Below, piece after piece: positions 18,058 to 25,736 of a stretch of DNA of 54,155 nt (its first letter is position 1; each line of letters starts with the position of its first letter). The translations under genes were made by a program, and so were the position numbers. The DNA comes from Candidatus Frankia nodulisporulans (GTDB taxonomy: Bacteria > Actinomycetota > Actinomycetes > Frankiales > Frankiaceae). The stretch spans positions 1-54,155 of the forward strand of contig NZ_CADCWS010000006.1 of assembly GCF_902806475.1 (NCBI RefSeq). Reading direction: 5' to 3'. Below the pieces are notes generated by a model. That model was not told the origin of the DNA, searched no databases, and saw only the letters and a program-made list of their open reading frames with translations.

Positions 18058-21000
18058 GTGTCGGTATCGGCTGATGCGTCGCCTGGTCGCAGGTCGGGCT
18101 CGCGGTCACCGGCCGGGCCGGCGCGGCGGCCGATCGGTGCGACGATGGGTGGGCCGGGCGAGGGGATCGCCCGGCGGGTGTTCCTGAGCCACACCGCCGA
18201 GCTGCGGGGCTTTCCGCGGGAGCGGTCGTTCGTCGCGGCGGCCGAGCGGGCGGTGGCGCTCGCCGGAGACCAGGTCATCGACATGGAGTACTTCGGTGCC
18301 CGCGACGCCGACCCGGCCGAGTTCTGCGTGCGGGCGGTGCGGTCGTCCGATGTCTACCTGGGGCTTATCGCCTTTCGGTACGGCACCACCGTCCCGGGGC
18401 AGGCGCAGGTGTCGTACACCGAGCTCGAGTTCGACACCGCGACCGCGGCGGGGATACCGCGGCTGGTGTTCCTGCTGGACTACCACGCCGAGGTTCCCTT
18501 CGGTGACTTCGTCGACGAGGCTCACGCCGAACGGCAACGGGCCTTCCGCGCGCGGCTGCGGGAGTCCGGCATCATCACCGCCGGTTTCCGTGACGCCGGG
18601 GAGCTGGAGACCGCCGTCCTGGACGCGCTGGTCAAGCTGCGCGAGGCCGAACGGCGAGCCGCGGTGGCCGTGACCGCCGACATCGCCGCCACGACCAGCA
18701 CCGGGGCGTCCACGGAGGCGATGGTCGCCGCACGTCCACCGGCGCCCTGGATGGTGCCGGTCCTGCCGGACGGGTTCGTTCCCCGTCCGGCCCTGGCCGC
18801 GGCCGTGCTCGCCGAACTGCGGCCGGGCGCCGGGCCGGTCGTGCTGCACGGCACCGGCGGGATCGGCAAGACGACCCTGGCCCGGGAGGTCTGCCAGCGG
18901 GTGGAGATCGCGCCCCGGTTTCCCGGTGGGCTGCTGTGGGTGACGGTGGGTGAGTCGCTGCGCGGGGCGCAGCTCGCCGACCGGATCAACGATCTCAGCG
19001 AGGCCCTGGCCGGTGTGCGCCCGACCCTGTCCGATCCCGAACAGGCCGGCTTCCACCTGGGCACCCTGCTCGCCGGCGACGCCCGCCTGCTCGTCATCGA
19101 CGACGTGTGGAGCCGCGACCAGGTGGAGCCGTTCCTCCAGGGCGGCCCGAACACGATGCGGCTGGTCACCACCCGGCTTCGTGACGTTCTGCCCCGCTGC
19201 CGCATGATCGAGATCCCGGCGATGCGCAGGGCCGAGGCCATGGCGCTGCTGCTGCGTGACCTGCCCCCCGGGTCGCTGCCCACCGGCACGTCCACCGGCG
19301 GCGCTGTGGTGCTGGACGGCCCGGTGGTGGTGGACAGCGCTCTGGCCGAGGGAGCCGAACGGCTGCTGGCGCACACCGGACGCTGGCCGGTGCTGCTCAG
19401 CCTCGTCAACCGGGCCCTCGTGCGCTATGTGCGCGACGGCATGAGCCCGGCCCGCGCCGTCGAACGGGTGCGCCGTCGGATGGAACGCCGCGGCCCCACC
19501 GGCCTGGACGTCACCCGGGCGGGGCAGCGCGCCGAAGCCGTCGAGGTGACCCTGGCGGCGAGCCTTGACCTGCTCACCGGCCATCGCCTACAGCGCTACC
19601 TGGAGCTCGCGGTCTTCCCCGAGGACGTCGAGGTGCCCCGCGCGATCCTGGACGTCTACTGGGGACGCACCGGAGACCTTGATCCGGACGAGGTCGACGA
19701 TCTGTGCCAGGAACTCGCCGATCTGTCCCTGGTCGTCACCTACCGGCGGGCCCCCGCCGCGTTGCTGCTCCAGGATGTGCTGCGCAGCTACCTGCGGGTT
19801 CGGGTCGGCGTGCCCCGGCTCGCCGAACTCGAGGCCGTTCTGTGCGACGCGTTGCGCGACGCGCACCTCCCGTCGGCGCGTGAGAGCGGCGATCCGTGGT
19901 GGTTGCTGCCGGCCTCCGCCAGCTACGCCTGGACGTACCTGGTGGGGCATCTCCTCGGCGCGGGACGGGTCGACGCGGCGGGTGGCGCTGCTGGGGGATC
20001 TGCGTTGGACGCTGGCCAAACTGGAACGCCCGCAGCTGGGACCGGTGGCACTCGAGGCCGACCTCGCCCTCGCCGCGGCCGCCCGCCCGGGCGATCCCCG
20101 GCTCGAGGCACTGCACCGGGTGATCCGGCAGAACGCCCATCTGCTCTCACCCACCGACCCACCGGCGTTCCTCGGCGCGATCCTGCTCAGCCGCCTGGAC
20201 GGAAGCCCCGAGCTCGCCGCCGCCCGCCGCGCCCTGGCCCGCCATGTGCCCCCCCCCGGCTGACCGGCCGCTGGCCCCGACCCGACCAGCCGCATCCCGC
20301 GTTGCGGCGCACCCTGGTCGGCCATCGGCGCACGATCGGGGGACTCGCGGCCGCCGCGGGCAGCGGCCTGCTCGCCTCCGCCGGTACCGATGGCACCGTG
20401 CGGCTCTGGCAGGTCCCCGATGGTCCGGGCCGCCGGGTGCTGCGCGGTCACACCGGGGCGGTTCACGCCTGCGCCCTGTCCCCGGACGGCACCCTGGTCG
20501 CCTCCGCCGGCGCCGACGGCACCGTCCGGCTGTGGCCGGTTCCCCCCACCTGGGACGACGCGCCACCCCTGGCCACCGACGTCGCCGAGGAGAGCGACGC
20601 CGCTGGGGAGACCGAGGCCGCTGGCGCCGACGGTTCGTCCGCTGGGCTGCGGGTGCTGCGGGGCCCGGCCGGGGCGGTCACCGACTGCGCGTTCACACCC
20701 GACGGGCAGCGGATTCTCGCGGTGGGTGTGGACGGGGTGCTGCGCTGCTGGCAGGTGCGCGACGGCGCGGTCGTGTTCACCGTGGCGGTCACCGACGCGC
20801 CGCTGCGGTGCTGCCTGGCGGCCGAACACGGCCGCTGGATCGCGGTCGCGGGTGACGACGGTATCGTGCGGATCTGCGACCCGAGGACCGGCCGTCCGAA
20901 CGCGCGGCTGGTCGGCCACACCGGCACGGTGTTGTCGCTGACCGCGCCCCCGGACGGCACCTGGGTCGGCTCGTCCGGCGCCGACGGCACCTTCCGCCGC

Positions 21001-22251
21001 TGGACGAACGACCCGGACCCCACGCGGACCGCGTCCGGCGACCGGTCGCCGTCCAGGGGCTGGCGGGAGGTGTGGATGATCCGTGAGCAGGCCGGGGCGA
21101 TCCGCGCCGCCGCGGTCGGACGGGACGGGAACCTGCTGGTCACGACGAGCTGGGAGGGCGCGGTCCGCCTGTGGGATGTCCGCGGCGGAGCACACCGCGT
21201 GGATCTGACCGGGGCGATCGGCAGCCGCCACTGCGTCCTGTCCCCGGACGGAAGCTGGGTGGCGGCCTCGGGTCGCTACGGGACGATCCGGCTGTGGTCC
21301 ACCGAGGTCGACCTGCCCCGGCCGTCCGCCACCGGGCGTGAGCACCAGATGCGTGGCGCCGCTGTCGTGCGTATCCGCCCCACCCCGACCTCCGACCTCT
21401 CGGACGACCCCGCCTCCACCGGGGAACGGGGCCGGCCGGGGGTCGTGACCTACACCGATGGTGGCAACACCGCTGTCTGGGATCTGGAGACCGGCGAGCC
21501 GACCGGGGTGACGTTGGCCGGTCACGTCGACATGATCCGTGGTGCCGGGGCCGCGCCGAACGGATCCTGGGTGGTCGTGCCGGGCAGCCTCGCCGCCCTG
21601 CGCCGCGTCGACCCGGCCACCGGAGCCGTGCTTTCCACGATGACCGCGACCACCGAGATCAAGGCGTTCGCCGTTGCTCCCAGCGGCACCTGGATCGCCG
21701 CCAGCTGCGCTGATGGCACCCTGCAACGCTGGGACGCGATCAGTGTACGGCCACTGTCGGCGGCCCTGCCCGCGCATGTGGGAATGGCGGTGGCCTGCGC
21801 GGTGAGCCCGGACGGCCGCTGGATCGCCACCGGCGGCGAGGACCGCCTCGTCCGGCTGTGGACCACCGCCCTGGTCTGCCACCGGACGCTCTCGGGCCAC
21901 CTGGACACCGTGCTCGGCGCGGACTTCGCCCCCGACAGCCGGCTGCTCGCGACCGCCGGCGCCGACCACACGGTGCGCATCTGGCGGCTGGACGACGGCG
22001 ATCCCGTCGCGACGCTGACCGGCCACAACCACACCGTGCGCGACGCCCGGTTCTCCCCGGACGGCTCCCTGCTGGCCACCGCCGGCGGCGACGGCGCGTT
22101 GTGGATCTGGGACGCGGCCAGCTGGCGGCCGGTGACCATGATGCGCTTCGACGGCGCCGCCCGCTCCTGCGCCTGGCTGCCCGCCGACCTCGGCCACGGC
22201 ATCATCGTCGCGAGCTCCGCCGGCCTGTTCCGCTACGACTACGAGCCCTGA
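18058..22251 (+). CDS. DUF4062-NB-ARC-WD40 STAND ATPase, with two apparent compensating frameshifts
   Basis: A 1397-codon frame. Residues 40-195 form a DUF4062 (TIR-like) domain: VFLSHTAELRG, SSDVYLGLIAFRYGT and VSYTELEFDTATAAG. Residues 240-500 form an NB-ARC ATPase with P-loop HGTGGIGKTTLA at 264-275, Walker B LLVIDDVW at 344-351, sensor-like MRLVTTRLRD and GRWPVLLSLV. A helical region follows, then about 14 WD40 blades (from 20310) with repeated GHT..V and DGTVRLW motifs, enough for two propellers. Between about 19980 and 20257 the conserved-looking coding sequence is in the +2 frame (GDLRWTLAKLE ... AARRALARHV). The annotated frame there is a Pro/Arg-rich shadow that happens to stay open. 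An extra G in GGG 19980-19982 and a missing C in C9 20249-20257 would explain this. STAND proteins sense ligands and oligomerise to fire an effector, so an anti-phage or cell-suicide role is plausible but unproven. Confidence 0.85.
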   Translation: MSVSADASPGRRSGSRSPAGPARRPIGATMGGPGEGIARRVFLSHTAELRGFPRERSFVAAAERAVALAGDQVIDMEYFGARDADPAEFCVRAVRSSDVYLGLIAFRYGTTVPGQAQVSYTELEFDTATAAGIPRLVFLLDYHAEVPFGDFVDEAHAERQRAFRARLRESGIITAGFRDAGELETAVLDALVKLREAERRAAVAVTADIAATTSTGASTEAMVAARPPAPWMVPVLPDGFVPRPALAAAVLAELRPGAGPVVLHGTGGIGKTTLAREVCQRVEIAPRFPGGLLWVTVGESLRGAQLADRINDLSEALAGVRPTLSDPEQAGFHLGTLLAGDARLLVIDDVWSRDQVEPFLQGGPNTMRLVTTRLRDVLPRCRMIEIPAMRRAEAMALLLRDLPPGSLPTGTSTGGAVVLDGPVVVDSALAEGAERLLAHTGRWPVLLSLVNRALVRYVRDGMSPARAVERVRRRMERRGPTGLDVTRAGQRAEAVEVTLAASLDLLTGHRLQRYLELAVFPEDVEVPRAILDVYWGRTGDLDPDEVDDLCQELADLSLVVTYRRAPAALLLQDVLRSYLRVRVGVPRLAELEAVLCDALRDAHLPSARESGDPWWLLPASASYAWTYLVGHLLGAGRVDAAGGAAGGSALDAGQTGTPAAGTGGTRGRPRPRRGRPPGRSPARGTAPGDPAERPSALTHRPTGVPRRDPAQPPGRKPRARRRPPRPGPPCAPPRLTGRWPRPDQPHPALRRTLVGHRRTIGGLAAAAGSGLLASAGTDGTVRLWQVPDGPGRRVLRGHTGAVHACALSPDGTLVASAGADGTVRLWPVPPTWDDAPPLATDVAEESDAAGETEAAGADGSSAGLRVLRGPAGAVTDCAFTPDGQRILAVGVDGVLRCWQVRDGAVVFTVAVTDAPLRCCLAAEHGRWIAVAGDDGIVRICDPRTGRPNARLVGHTGTVLSLTAPPDGTWVGSSGADGTFRRWTNDPDPTRTASGDRSPSRGWREVWMIREQAGAIRAAAVGRDGNLLVTTSWEGAVRLWDVRGGAHRVDLTGAIGSRHCVLSPDGSWVAASGRYGTIRLWSTEVDLPRPSATGREHQMRGAAVVRIRPTPTSDLSDDPASTGERGRPGVVTYTDGGNTAVWDLETGEPTGVTLAGHVDMIRGAGAAPNGSWVVVPGSLAALRRVDPATGAVLSTMTATTEIKAFAVAPSGTWIAASCADGTLQRWDAISVRPLSAALPAHVGMAVACAVSPDGRWIATGGEDRLVRLWTTALVCHRTLSGHLDTVLGADFAPDSRLLATAGADHTVRIWRLDDGDPVATLTGHNHTVRDARFSPDGSLLATAGGDGALWIWDAASWRPVTMMRFDGAARSCAWLPADLGHGIIVASSAGLFRYDYEP

Positions 22252-22254
22252 GCC

Positions 22255-22281
22255 GTCCCACCCGTCCCACCCGTCCCACCC
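22255..22281. repeat. 9-bp tandem repeat, three copies
   Basis: GTCCCACCC occurs three times in a row just after the STAND stop codon, in the short gap between convergent genes. Confidence 0.7.
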
Positions 22282-22345
22282 GGGTCACCCATCCCAAGCC
22301 GGGTCTCCCGGGACACCGACCTGTCCGCCGGGGAGGTCGACCTGG

Positions 22346-23800
22346 CTAGGGCCGCAGGGGGACGGCGATGCCGGCGATGACCTGGCACACCTCGTCGGAG
22401 GCGGCGGCGAGTGCGGCGTTGGCCCGTCCGAGGGCATCGCGGAAACGCCGTCCGGCGGGCGTCGCCGGGACGACGCCGGAGCCGACCTCGTCCGAGACCG
22501 CCACCACCCGCCTCGCGGTGTTGCGCCACGCCTCGACCAGCTCCGCCGTGCGTGCCTCGAGCCCATCGCCGTCCGGCGAGGCCGGTGTGTCCGGCGGATC
22601 CAGATGGGCGGCGATCCACAGGCCGATACCGTCGATGAGCAGCGGGGGACCATCCGTGCTCAGCAGGCCGACCAGATCGAGGGACTCCACCGTGGTCCAG
22701 GCCGCGGGCCGGCGGGCCTGGTGCGCCGCGATCCGGGCCGACCACTCGGCGTCGGAGGCGTCCGCCGGTGCGGAGGTCGCGACGTACACCACCGCCGGTT
22801 CGCCCAGCAGCCGCCGCTCGGCCTCGGCCGACTTCCCCGACCGGGCGCCACCGAGCACCAGCGTCCGCCTCGGCACCACCGCCGCGGTGGGGCGGGGGCC
22901 GGGGGTGATGTCGAGGGATTCGCCGTCGTGGGGGGCGCGGGCGCCGACATGGGCGAGGCGGCGGGCCAGTTCGTCGCCGGGCGGATTGCGGTGACTCAGG
23001 TGGACGGCGAGGATCTCGGTGCCCTGGTGGATCGCGCCCCGGCGACGCAGTTCGCCGACGAGCTCGCCGAAGGTGTCCAGGCCGAGGTGTTCGCCGAAGC
23101 CAGGCCGGTCGCCGTTGTTCTCCTCGAGCGCCACCACGTCGTACGCCCGGTCCACGACCGCGTCCAGGGTGCTGGCGGGCAGGGGCACGGCGGTGTCGCA
23201 GCCGTAGAGCAACCGGGTGCCATCCGGTGCGGTGATGTCGTAGAGGACGGCGGGGCCGATACTGGCGTCGCCATGGTGGGCGGCGAGCGGGCGCACCTCG
23301 TACCGCGCCCCGGCCTCACCCAGCCACAGCGTCCCGCCGGCCGTGCCAGTCCCGCCGGCCTCACCCGTCCGGTCGGGTTCGGCCGGTCCGGCTGGCACGG
23401 CCTCGAGGAAACGCAGCGGGTTGCCCTCGCGGTCGGGGTCGCTGCCCTCCCAGCGGGCCAGGAAGGCGCGGCACACCTCGAGCGCCGCCGGCGGCGCGAC
23501 GACGTCCAGGGGTCGTCCGGCCGCCGTCGACCAGGAGCGCCACATCAGGCTCTCGGGGCCGAGATGGTCCGGATGGGCGTGGCCGACCAGCAGGTGGCGC
23601 AGCCCGGACAGGCGTACCCCGAACCGGGCCGCGGCCCGGGGCACGTCCGGCCCGCAGTCGACGAGCAGCACGTCGTCGACGAGGATCGCGGTCTGACCGC
23701 GGACCACGCCGCCACCGCGCGCCCAGGTGCAGGACGCGCAGTCACACCACGGGTTCGGCCAGCCGTCCGCGGAGCCGGTGCCGAGCAGCCTCAGCCGCAT
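22346..23800 (-). CDS. cobU: metallo-beta-lactamase-fold / CobU fusion (adenosylcobinamide kinase-guanylyltransferase)
   Basis: A 484-residue two-domain protein. Residues 1-300 are an MBL-fold hydrolase of the PhnP-like kind: GTGSADGWPNPWCDCASC near 7, with a zinc-binding Cys cluster, and the metal motif HAHPDH near 74. Further candidate ligands are AHHGD, GCDTAVPL and VHLSHRN. After a short linker, residues 315-484 are CobU: P-loop LGGARSGKS, RIAAHQARRP with the GMP-accepting His, LLIDGIGLWIAAHL and DEVGSGVVPATPAGRRFRDALG. CobU phosphorylates and guanylylates adenosylcobinamide. The MBL part may be a phosphatase or phosphodiesterase of the same pathway, for example on alpha-ribazole phosphate; that is inference. 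It is convergent with the STAND gene. Confidence 0.9.
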   Translation of the reverse strand: MRLRLLGTGSADGWPNPWCDCASCTWARGGGVVRGQTAILVDDVLLVDCGPDVPRAAARFGVRLSGLRHLLVGHAHPDHLGPESLMWRSWSTAAGRPLDVVAPPAALEVCRAFLARWEGSDPDREGNPLRFLEAVPAGPAEPDRTGEAGGTGTAGGTLWLGEAGARYEVRPLAAHHGDASIGPAVLYDITAPDGTRLLYGCDTAVPLPASTLDAVVDRAYDVVALEENNGDRPGFGEHLGLDTFGELVGELRRRGAIHQGTEILAVHLSHRNPPGDELARRLAHVGARAPHDGESLDITPGPRPTAAVVPRRTLVLGGARSGKSAEAERRLLGEPAVVYVATSAPADASDAEWSARIAAHQARRPAAWTTVESLDLVGLLSTDGPPLLIDGIGLWIAAHLDPPDTPASPDGDGLEARTAELVEAWRNTARRVVAVSDEVGSGVVPATPAGRRFRDALGRANAALAAASDEVCQVIAGIAVPLRP

Positions 23801-23806
23801 CGGCGC

Positions 23807-23983
23807 TCAGCTGTGGCTGTGCGGGTTGCGCTTACGCTCCCAGCGCGTCATCAGCGCGAGCACGGCGGCCAGGACGAGGATCGCCACGAAGGTGACGATC
23901 GTCGCGGCCCACCAGGACAGCGGCGGCTCGTGCTCGGCGGTTTCGGCGGCCAGGACGGCGGCGTTGATGGTGGTGGTGCCCAC
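23807..23983 (-). CDS. small single-pass membrane protein
   Basis: A 58-residue protein with one membrane segment (WWAATIVTFVAILVLAAVLAL) and a basic His-containing tail ERKRNPHSHS, so the C-terminus is probably cytoplasmic. GTG 23983 is preceded by GGGAGG at good spacing. It lies 6 bp before the MBL-CobU start on the same strand, which suggests one operon. Function is not recognised. A membrane tether or partner for cobalamin assembly, where CobS is membrane-bound, is conceivable but unsupported. Confidence 0.7.
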   Translation of the reverse strand: MGTTTINAAVLAAETAEHEPPLSWWAATIVTFVAILVLAAVLALMTRWERKRNPHSHS

Positions 23984-24262
23984 TCGGGTCGTTCCTCCCA
24001 AAGCTGACGGACGGGGTGGCCGGCCCGACGTTACCGGCGTCGCAAACATCCTGACCTGCCGGGCCCCGTCCGCGCCAGTAGCGGGTGGGACCCGGCGTCC
24101 GGTCGCAGTGACCGGCCCGCGGGTGGCGTTCGGCACTGGTACACCGTCGGTCGGTGCGTCCGGCGGCTCGGGGCGCGGTTGGATGAGTACATCGGCCGAT
24201 CGGTCGATGGTCGAGGGCGACCCGCCTTACGGGCGTCCACAGCAGTGGGGAGGGGCCGGCGG

Positions 24263-24475
24263 ATGACCTGGACCTGGCGCTATGAGGGTGACGACGGCGC
24301 GACGGCAACGGTCGGTGGCGCGGCCGGCTCCGAGTCGTTCACCAGTCAGGGGGACGCCGAGACCTGGCTCGGCGAGACCTGCCGGGAACTGTTCGAGGCC
24401 GGGGTCATCCAGGTGACGCTGCTCGACGCCGGCCGCCGCATCTACGGCCCGATGTCCCTGCGCCCCGTGACCTGA
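24263..24475 (+). CDS. small conserved-type hypothetical protein, 70 aa
   Basis: A 70-residue soluble protein beginning MTWTWRYEG with SQGDAETWLGETCRELFEAGV in the middle and YGPMSLRP at the end. The ATG follows GGGGAGGGG at 24247-24255. Composition and codon use look genuine and I recall similar short proteins across actinobacteria, with no known role. It is divergent from the small membrane gene. The 280 bp between them include a plausible divergent promoter zone but no sharp motif. Confidence 0.7.
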   Translation: MTWTWRYEGDDGATATVGGAAGSESFTSQGDAETWLGETCRELFEAGVIQVTLLDAGRRIYGPMSLRPVT

Positions 24476-24507
24476 TCGCACGATGCCGCGCTGGTCGCGG
24501 GACGAAG

Positions 24508-24537
24508 TTGACAACCCGGCGGCTAACGCTGTTAGCT
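24508..24537 (+). promoter_or_regulatory. promoter of the oxidoreductase-tetR operon
   Basis: TTGACA at 24508-24513 is a perfect -35. About 17-18 bp later lies TTAGCT (24532-24537) as the likely -10. The first operator overlaps this -10, a standard repressor arrangement. Confidence 0.6.
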
Positions 24538-24561
24538 GAAGGCGTGGCTAACGGCATTAGC
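24522..24561. promoter_or_regulatory. twin operator GCTAAY-N3-RTTAGC
   Basis: Two matching dyads: GCTAAC-GCT-GTTAGC (24522-24536) and GCTAAC-GGC-ATTAGC (24547-24561). Their centres are 25 bp apart, roughly two and a half helical turns. The encoded TetR protein at 25043 is the obvious candidate binder. Confidence 0.75.
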
Positions 24562-24596
24562 CGTGGCTTGGGCTTCGCTTCGGAGGTGTTGCGATC

Positions 24597-25046
24597 ATGG
24601 CTGATCACTACCGTGCGCCGGGATGGTTCACCCGTAACGTCGCCAACCGGGCGGTCGCGGGTCTGACCCGGGCCGGGGTGAGCGTGCTGGGCAGCCGGGT
24701 GCTGGAGGTGCGCGGGCGCTCCAGTGGCGAGCCGCGGCGCACGCCGGTGAACCTGCTGACCCTGGACGGGCGGCAGTACCTGGTCTCGGCCCGCGGGCAC
24801 GGGCAGTGGGTGCGCAACGTGCGGGCCGCCGGTGGGGATCTCACCCTGCTGCGCGGCCGTGGCCGCACCCGCTACCTGGCCAGCGAGGTCGCCCCCGACG
24901 ACAGCGTCGACGTGCTGCGCGCCTATCTGGCCCGCTGGAAGGCCGAGGTCGGCGTGTTCTTCGAGGGCGTCGGTCCGACCTCGTCCGACGAGCAGATCCG
25001 CCGGATCGCTCCCCGCCACCCCGTCTTCGCCCTCACCCCGCGATGA
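24597..25046 (+). CDS. nitroreductase/deazaflavin-dependent (DDN-like) oxidoreductase
   Basis: A 149-residue protein of the DDN/Rv1155-like split beta-barrel family, whose members use F420 (some use other flavins) to reduce small molecules. Typical blocks are VLEVRGRSSGEPRRTPVNLL near residue 36, GRQYLVSARGHGQWVRNVRA near 59 and DLTLLRGRGRTRYLASEV near 81. The C-terminus HPVFALTP is also standard. The ATG follows GGAGGT. Its stop overlaps the start of the TetR gene by 4 bp (ATGA), so both are one operon under the twin operator. The substrate is unknown; detoxification of a hydrophobic or quinone-like compound sensed by the repressor is the likely logic. Confidence 0.88.
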   Translation: MADHYRAPGWFTRNVANRAVAGLTRAGVSVLGSRVLEVRGRSSGEPRRTPVNLLTLDGRQYLVSARGHGQWVRNVRAAGGDLTLLRGRGRTRYLASEVAPDDSVDVLRAYLARWKAEVGVFFEGVGPTSSDEQIRRIAPRHPVFALTPR

Positions 25047-25663
25047 CGTCGACCCCGCCGCCGCTGTCGAGCCCTCCGCTGACGTCGACCCTGCCACTGA
25101 CGTCGACCCTGCCACTGACGCGGATCGCGGTGCGGCCGGAGCCGGCGCGTCCCCCGGCGCGGGTCGCGGAGATCCTCGCGGCGGCCCGCGACATCCTGGA
25201 GCGAGAGGGCGCGGACGCGCTCACGATGCGCCGGATCGGCGAGGTGCTCGGCATCCGGGCACCGTCGCTCTACAAGCATCTGGCCAGCAAGGACGCGCTG
25301 GCGACGGGGCTCGCCGAGGTCGCCCTCGCCGAGGTCGGCGAGTATCTGCACAGGGCGGTGGACGAGGCTGACGCCGGCGCGGTGGTGGCGGCGCTGATCG
25401 GCGCCTACCGCGGCTACGCCCTGGCCCATCCGAACCTCTATCGGATGTTCACCGCCGGCAGGCTGCCCCGCGCCGCACTGTCGAGCGGACTCGAACAGTG
25501 GGCGGGGGAGCCGTTCTACCGGGCGACCGGTGACCCGTACCGGGCGCAGGCCCTGTGGGCGGCCACCCATGGGGCCGTCCTGCTGGAACTCGAGGAGCGT
25601 TACCTGCCGGGTTCCGATCTCGACCGGACCTATGCGGCGCTCGCCGAGGCGTTCGCCGCATAG
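25043..25663 (+). CDS. TetR family transcriptional regulator
   Basis: A 206-residue repressor. After a 30-residue N-terminal tail there is the helix-turn-helix: ILAAARDILEREGADALTMRRIGEVLGIRAPSLYKHLASKDALATGL, about residues 43-90. The ligand-binding domain has the TetR_C-type YRGYALAHPNLYRMFTAGRLPR and GAVLLELEERYLPGSDLD. The tail holds a TSTLPL peptide repeat coded by an 18-bp tandem duplication near 25081-25117. The start overlaps the oxidoreductase stop. It probably binds the paired GCTAAY dyads upstream and represses its own operon. Confidence 0.9.
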   Translation: MTSTPPPLSSPPLTSTLPLTSTLPLTRIAVRPEPARPPARVAEILAAARDILEREGADALTMRRIGEVLGIRAPSLYKHLASKDALATGLAEVALAEVGEYLHRAVDEADAGAVVAALIGAYRGYALAHPNLYRMFTAGRLPRAALSSGLEQWAGEPFYRATGDPYRAQALWAATHGAVLLELEERYLPGSDLDRTYAALAEAFAA

Positions 25664-25669
25664 CTGGTC

Positions 25670-25729
25670 AGAGGGTGCGGCCGGTCAGCGGGTGCGGCCG
25701 GTCAGGGAAGTGCGGACGGTCAGGGGTGG
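25670..25729. repeat. imperfect 16-18 bp tandem repeat
   Basis: The gap between convergent tetR and the aldo/keto reductase consists of three to four copies of GGGTGCGGCCGGTCAG with drift in the later ones. No other feature is seen here. Confidence 0.7.
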
Positions 25730-25736
25730 GCGCGGC

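Noticed and set aside
19588-22197. Antisense open frame of 869 codons opposite the STAND gene
   Set aside because: It mirrors WD40 coding sequence in a GC-rich genome; composition is Arg/Gly/Pro/Val-biased with no recognisable domain. The sense strand has clear motifs.
22255-22281. Short repeats as a CRISPR array
   Set aside because: Repeats here and elsewhere are contiguous 5-30 bp units without spacers, and no cas genes are present.
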